Assembly: GCA_009916335.1 (NCBI GenBank) | Contig: SAAR01000036.1 | Coordinates: 1 to 16,472 of the forward strand | DNA: 16,472 bases | Direction: 5' to 3' | From: Erysipelotrichia bacterium | Lineage (GTDB): Bacteria > Bacillota_I > Bacilli_A > Erysipelotrichales > Erysipelotrichaceae | Part shown: positions 13,328 to 16,472 of the stretch, piece by piece | How positions within the stretch are numbered: the stretch's first letter is position 1 | How the letters are laid out: each line of letters begins with the position of its first letter | The notes under the pieces: generated by a model | Told to the model about the DNA's origin: nothing | The model's database searches: none | The model's input: only the letters and a program-made list of their open reading frames with translations | Program-made: the position numbers and the translations under genes

Positions 13328-13951
13328 TTAGTTCATCAACATAATTTGCATATTTCCTTTTACAACTGCACCTTCTTCAATCACTATCTTAGCACTATTA
13401 CAATCCCCTTCTAAAAGTGCATTATTACTTAATATTACCTTGCCTACTGCACAAACATTGCCAATCACTTTCCCCTTAATATGAACATTCTCTGCTTTTA
13501 TATTGCCATGAATCACAGCATTTTCTAATATTTCACAATTCTTTTCACATTCGATATTCCCTGTTAAATCTTGTGATAGCAACACTTTTGAAGCATTAAC
13601 ATCTCCTTTAATAACACCATTCACCCTAAGGAAATGATCACATTTTACATTCCCATCAATCACCCCATATACATCAAGATTCCCTTTTGCACTAATATCC
13701 CCATTCACAATCACATCTTTTGCGATTAATGAAGTAGAAATATCTTCTTTCTCACTCGTTGTTTGATTATCAAAAACCTGTTTCTTCCCTTTTGTGAAAA
13801 CATCATTTTTACTACTCGCAATATCTTGCTCATCTTTTAACATATTCACAATTTCATTTTCATAAATAGATTCTTTCTTCTCTATCTCTACCTCTGATTT
13901 CACAATATCCTTTGCCTTATTCATAAAATTAGTAATTGATTCTCTATTCAT
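13328..13951 (-). CDS. Bactofilin (polymer-forming cytoskeletal protein)
   Basis: This encodes 207 residues. The N-terminal ~75 are charged and disordered-looking, with many Lys/Glu. The rest is a regular run of short strands typical of the bactofilin beta-helix: DVIVNGDISAKGNLDVYG, VIDGNVKC, GVIKGDVNASKV, VIHGNIKAENVHIKG and VVKGNM. Such proteins polymerise without nucleotide and scaffold wall or shape enzymes, often near peptidoglycan hydrolases. There is no membrane segment. AAAGGAG precedes the ATG by about 7 bases. It is transcribed alone, divergently from the LytTR regulator, so it may share that control region. Confidence 0.9.
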   Translation of the reverse strand: MNRESITNFMNKAKDIVKSEVEIEKKESIYENEIVNMLKDEQDIASSKNDVFTKGKKQVFDNQTTSEKEDISTSLIAKDVIVNGDISAKGNLDVYGVIDGNVKCDHFLRVNGVIKGDVNASKVLLSQDLTGNIECEKNCEILENAVIHGNIKAENVHIKGKVIGNVCAVGKVILSNNALLEGDCNSAKIVIEEGAVVKGNMQIMLMN

Positions 13952-13986
13952 ATTGACTCTCCTTTTTATTTGATATTGATGCCTCT

Positions 13987-14004
13987 TTTTACACTTTTGT
14001 AAAA
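13987..14004. promoter_or_regulatory. Dyad at the bactofilin transcription start
   Basis: TTTTACA-CTTT-TGTAAAA is a perfect 7-bp inverted repeat. It lies just downstream of a candidate minus-strand -10 (TATAAT, 14012-14007), so it falls at the predicted start of transcription. It could be an operator or a 5' leader hairpin. Confidence 0.4.
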
Positions 14005-14061
14005 TAATTATATAATTAATTATATTCTAACAAACTTATTTCCCTTTTTTAAATAATGGTG

Positions 14062-14091
14062 TGAAATGTAAGAATTAGGGAATGAAATGTA
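14062..14091 (-). promoter_or_regulatory. LytTR-type binding site: TACATTTCA direct repeat, N12 spacing
   Basis: On the minus strand, TACATTTCA occurs twice as an exact 9-base direct repeat separated by 12 bases, so the repeats are 21 bases apart and on one face of the helix. This is the geometry of AgrA and ComE sites, and the sequence resembles the ComE repeat ACAnTTCAG. It lies immediately upstream of and overlapping the -35 of the LytTR regulator promoter. Confidence 0.75.
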
Positions 14092-14116
14092 CAATATTAA
14101 AGGAAAATGATATACT
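14088..14116 (+). promoter_or_regulatory. Promoter of the response regulator/sensor operon
   Basis: TATACT (14111-14116) is preceded by TGA, and the weak -35 TGTACA (14088-14093) lies 17 bases upstream. A weak -35 overlapped by an activator site fits a positively autoregulated promoter. Confidence 0.65.
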
Positions 14117-14155
14117 TAAATAAATTAAAATTGTTGTAATTAGGAGGTTATATTT

Positions 14156-14869
14156 ATGAAAATTGCCATCTGTGATGATACGATCGAAGAAGTGAAAATC
14201 ACAAAACAAATAATTGAACAATGGGCAATACAAAACAATGTTGCGATGACAATTGATACTTTTTATGATGGCGATTCTTTAATCACTAAAAATGAGAAAG
14301 AACATTATGATATTGTTTTCTTAGATATTATCATGCCACTTTTAAATGGCATAGATACGGCCATCGAATTACGCAATAACGATCAAAACATTGCTATCGC
14401 TTTTCTTACAACTTCACAAGAATATGCATTAGCGTCCTATAATGTAAAAGCAAAAGACTATTGCTTAAAACCTGTTGATCCCACTCGTTTAGCTATGATA
14501 CTAGACGAGTGCCAACAGCACTTAAAAGAGCATGATGACAAACTATTAATTAAAGTGAACAATACATCTTACCACACTGTTCACATGCGAGAGATCGACT
14601 TTATTGAGGCACAAAACAAGTATGTTATCTTTCATCTTTTTAATCAACATACCATTAAAGTTAGAGCCAGTTTAGCAACCTATGAAGAACAATTAGCTAA
14701 GCAAACCCAGTTCTACAAATGCCATCGTAGTTATATCGTCAATATGCACAATATTGATTATTTCGATACACACAGCATCGTTACTAAATCATCGCTATCC
14801 ATTCCTATCGCTCGAGGTAGCTTTGAACAATTCAAACAACATTATTTTGATTATATGTTCAATCAATAA
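14156..14869 (+). CDS. LytTR-family response regulator (AgrA/ComE type)
   Basis: This encodes 237 residues. The receiver domain (~1-120) has acidic pocket Asp7-Asp8, phospho-acceptor Asp57 in FLDIIMP, Thr85/Thr86 and Lys105 in LKPVD. The LytTR DNA-binding domain (~130-235) shows IDFIEAQNKYVIFHL, FYKCHRSYIVNMHNI and the final SIPIARGSFEQFKQHY. Such regulators bind paired 9-bp direct repeats 21 bp apart, and one lies just upstream. GGAGG precedes the ATG at 8 bases. The cognate kinase follows after 11 bases. No agrD-like or comC-like peptide precursor is visible between or next to them. Confidence 0.94.
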   Translation: MKIAICDDTIEEVKITKQIIEQWAIQNNVAMTIDTFYDGDSLITKNEKEHYDIVFLDIIMPLLNGIDTAIELRNNDQNIAIAFLTTSQEYALASYNVKAKDYCLKPVDPTRLAMILDECQQHLKEHDDKLLIKVNNTSYHTVHMREIDFIEAQNKYVIFHLFNQHTIKVRASLATYEEQLAKQTQFYKCHRSYIVNMHNIDYFDTHSIVTKSSLSIPIARGSFEQFKQHYFDYMFNQ

Positions 14870-14880
14870 AAGGAGTTTTT

Positions 14881-16143
14881 ATGATCATACTAAAAAATTT
14901 TAACTTTATTCTCTTAATTATTTTTGGCATTTACGCAACAGCTAGTTTTGTCAACGTAATACCAACTAAGAAAAATATTGCCGTTCTTTCTTGTTTCTTT
15001 GTACTTACTGCATTAGCACAAAGATTTTGCTTTTCACATTATGGTATTGAAATAACTGGCAAACTATACCCTTTTATCATGCATTTACCCTTAGTTCTTT
15101 TAATTGCATTTTATTTTAAAAAAGATTTTTTCGATACAATCTTAGCAATGATGATTACTTACTTATTGTGTCAATTTGGTAAATGGAACGCAACCTTCAT
15201 ACTTTCCTTAACCCATAAACAATGGGCATACACGGTAACATATTCCATTACTATCATTGCCCTAATCTATTTAATTCACAAAAGTTTAAATTCCATTATT
15301 CGCATGATCTTAGAAAAAGATTTAAAAAGTAAGTTAGTCATTTCTTTTTTACCAATTACTTTTTATCTATACGATTATCTATTTATCATCTACACGAATC
15401 TAAGAAAGGAAAATAATCCTGTTGTCTTTGAATTATTACCACTTGTATTAGCAGCATCTTATCTGCTTTTCTGTATCATCTATTTTAAAGAATATGAAAA
15501 GAAACAAGAAATCGAACATTATAATCAAATTTTAAACATTCAGCAACAACAGAGTAGAAAATTCATGGAATCGATTCAAAAATCAGAGCAGGAATTATCA
15601 ATCCTTCGCCATGATTTACGCCATTTTTTACAAAATATTGCCATCTTGATTAAAGACAATGAAACGCAAAAAGCATTATCGTATATTAGTGAAATCATTG
15701 CAAAAAGCGATCAAACCATTTTACATAAATACTGTGAAAACAAAATGCTTAATGCTATTCTTTCTTATTATAGTGAAGTGGCAAAGCAAAAACAGATTCA
15801 CTTTAAAATGAATATTCACATTACGAATACATTACCAGCATCTGATATTGATTTTACTTCCGTTATTTCTAATGCGTTAAAAAATGCAATTCATGCCGTT
15901 GAGCATGTTAAAACGGAAGATAAGTTTATCACACTCACAATGATTGAAAATAATGATAGATTTTTAATAACAGTAGAAAATACTTTTGCACATAAACCTG
16001 TCTTAATTAACGGAATCCCGATTAGCGATCAAAATGGACATGGATTAGGTTGTCAAAGCATTGTTAATATCGTTCACAAATTAAAAGGTCAATATCAATT
16101 CTCAACCAAAGATAACTTATTTATTCTCAAGATTATTTTATAA
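14881..16143 (+). CDS. AgrC-like sensor histidine kinase (GHKL, HPK10 type)
   Basis: This encodes 420 residues. The first ~203 hold about six hydrophobic segments, the usual layout of peptide-sensing AgrC/BlpH kinases. A linker helix (~204-236) leads to LSILRHDLRHFLQN, with His244 the likely phosphorylation site (RHD as in AgrC). The ATPase domain has NALKNAIHAV (N box, 331-340) and GHGLGCQSI (G box, 386-394). No aspartate-rich D box is obvious, as is normal for this group. AAGGAG precedes the ATG by 5 bases. It is co-transcribed with the regulator. The ligand is unknown; with no peptide gene present it could be encoded elsewhere, or the kinase could sense wall or membrane state. Confidence 0.92.
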   Translation: MIILKNFNFILLIIFGIYATASFVNVIPTKKNIAVLSCFFVLTALAQRFCFSHYGIEITGKLYPFIMHLPLVLLIAFYFKKDFFDTILAMMITYLLCQFGKWNATFILSLTHKQWAYTVTYSITIIALIYLIHKSLNSIIRMILEKDLKSKLVISFLPITFYLYDYLFIIYTNLRKENNPVVFELLPLVLAASYLLFCIIYFKEYEKKQEIEHYNQILNIQQQQSRKFMESIQKSEQELSILRHDLRHFLQNIAILIKDNETQKALSYISEIIAKSDQTILHKYCENKMLNAILSYYSEVAKQKQIHFKMNIHITNTLPASDIDFTSVISNALKNAIHAVEHVKTEDKFITLTMIENNDRFLITVENTFAHKPVLINGIPISDQNGHGLGCQSIVNIVHKLKGQYQFSTKDNLFILKIIL

Positions 16144-16155
16144 CTAATAAGAATT

Positions 16156-16187
16156 AACGTATTCAAAGCCAATTGAATACGTTTTTA
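16156..16187 (+). terminator. Terminator of the two-component operon
   Basis: A perfect 11-bp stem AACGTATTCAA/TTGAATACGTT with a 6-base loop runs straight into TTTTTATTT, 12 bases after the kinase stop. Confidence 0.92.
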
Positions 16188-16278
16188 TTTACTCAGTATA
16201 TTCTCCTCGTACTTCATTAAACTTTTAAACTGTATATTATACATCGTTTAATCTTCCACTATTATGAATAGGATAAAA
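16188..16278. other. Gene-free stretch between two convergent terminators, with a nested dyad
   Basis: No coding region is seen here. TTAAAC (16225-16230) and GTTTAA (16246-16251) flank a perfect TGTATA-T-TATACA (16231-16243), a nested inverted repeat of 27 bases with no T tract. It serves no obvious promoter. Confidence 0.5.
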
Positions 16279-16303
16279 AGAGAATGATTTCTCATCACTC
16301 TCT
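16275..16303 (-). terminator. Terminator of the surface-protein gene
   Basis: On the minus strand AGAGAGTGAT/ATCATTCTCT (10 bp, one G-U pair) with a GAGAA loop is followed by TTTTTA, 19 bases after the stop codon. Confidence 0.8.
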
Positions 16304-16321
16304 TTATAATAGATTAATTCA

Positions 16322-16472
16322 TTACTTATTCAATCTTCTTCTTGATACAATACTTGCTCCACCTAACACAATCGCTACACCCATTAATGCTAGTAATCCA
16401 CTTGTGTTTGTTGTATCTCCTGTATCTACCTTTTTCACTTCTTTTTTACTTGTATCTGCTGGTGTTGTCTTA
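16322..16472 (-). CDS. C-terminal end of a wall-anchored surface protein (partial)
   Basis: Only the last 49 residues lie in the window; the 5' part is beyond the right edge. A Lys/Thr-rich stretch (PADTSKKEVKKVDTGD) is followed by a hydrophobic span (GLLALMGVAIVLGGASIV) and a basic tail SRRRLNK. This is the three-part layout of a sortase sorting signal. The pentapeptide reads VDTGD where LPXTG is usual, leaving only the TGD core. The protein body and function cannot be known from here. Confidence 0.8.
   Translation of the reverse strand, partial: KTTPADTSKKEVKKVDTGDTTNTSGLLALMGVAIVLGGASIVSRRRLNK

Overview
The window is AT-rich, with strong GGAGG-type ribosome binding sites, extended -10 promoters, short T-tailed terminators and a Gram-positive gene set (VanY-type carboxypeptidase, sortase-type anchor, AgrC/LytTR two-component pair, MBOAT-DHHW cassette). 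It looks like chromosome from a low-GC Firmicute. An Erysipelotrichia/Coprobacillaceae-like gut organism is my best guess, but this is inference from gene style and no marker proves it.

Layout. (1) 1-2010 is an accessory block on the + strand: a ~100-nt structured RNA with its own promoter and terminator; a 73-aa protein; a CtkA/HipA-like kinase whose frame is broken at a slippery A AAA AAG; then a second, ~445-nt untranslated transcription unit made of two families of tandem repeats (4 x 36 nt, then 6 x 40 nt) between a good promoter and a strong terminator. (2) tRNA-Trp on the minus strand, followed by a minus-strand pair made of an unrecognised protein and a Cof-type HAD phosphatase. (3) The oxidative half of the citric acid cycle: citrate synthase and NAD-type isocitrate dehydrogenase on the minus strand, divergent from aconitase on the plus strand, with a matched pair of dyads in the shared promoter region. 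Together they make 2-oxoglutarate from oxaloacetate and acetyl-CoA, presumably for glutamate. (4) A membrane-anchored VanY-type D,D-carboxypeptidase. (5) A four-gene minus-strand operon (SGNH hydrolase, DUF4358, MBOAT, DHHW) typical of O-acylation of an extracytoplasmic polymer. (6) A bactofilin, divergent from a LytTR response regulator and its AgrC-like sensor kinase. An exact 9-12-9 direct repeat of LytTR type lies upstream of the regulator. (7) The C-terminal end of a wall-anchored surface protein at the right edge.

The most unusual part is block 1. Two RNAs built of repeated hairpins, both with compensatory base changes between repeat copies, flank a kinase of a family that includes toxins. 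The array resembles RNA antitoxins of type III toxin-antitoxin systems (tandem repeats of about 35-48 nt, promoter and terminator), but no known type III toxin gene is present here, so a functional link is only a hypothesis. The kinase gene uses mainly AGA arginine codons while aconitase uses mainly CGT, which fits separate ancestry for this block.
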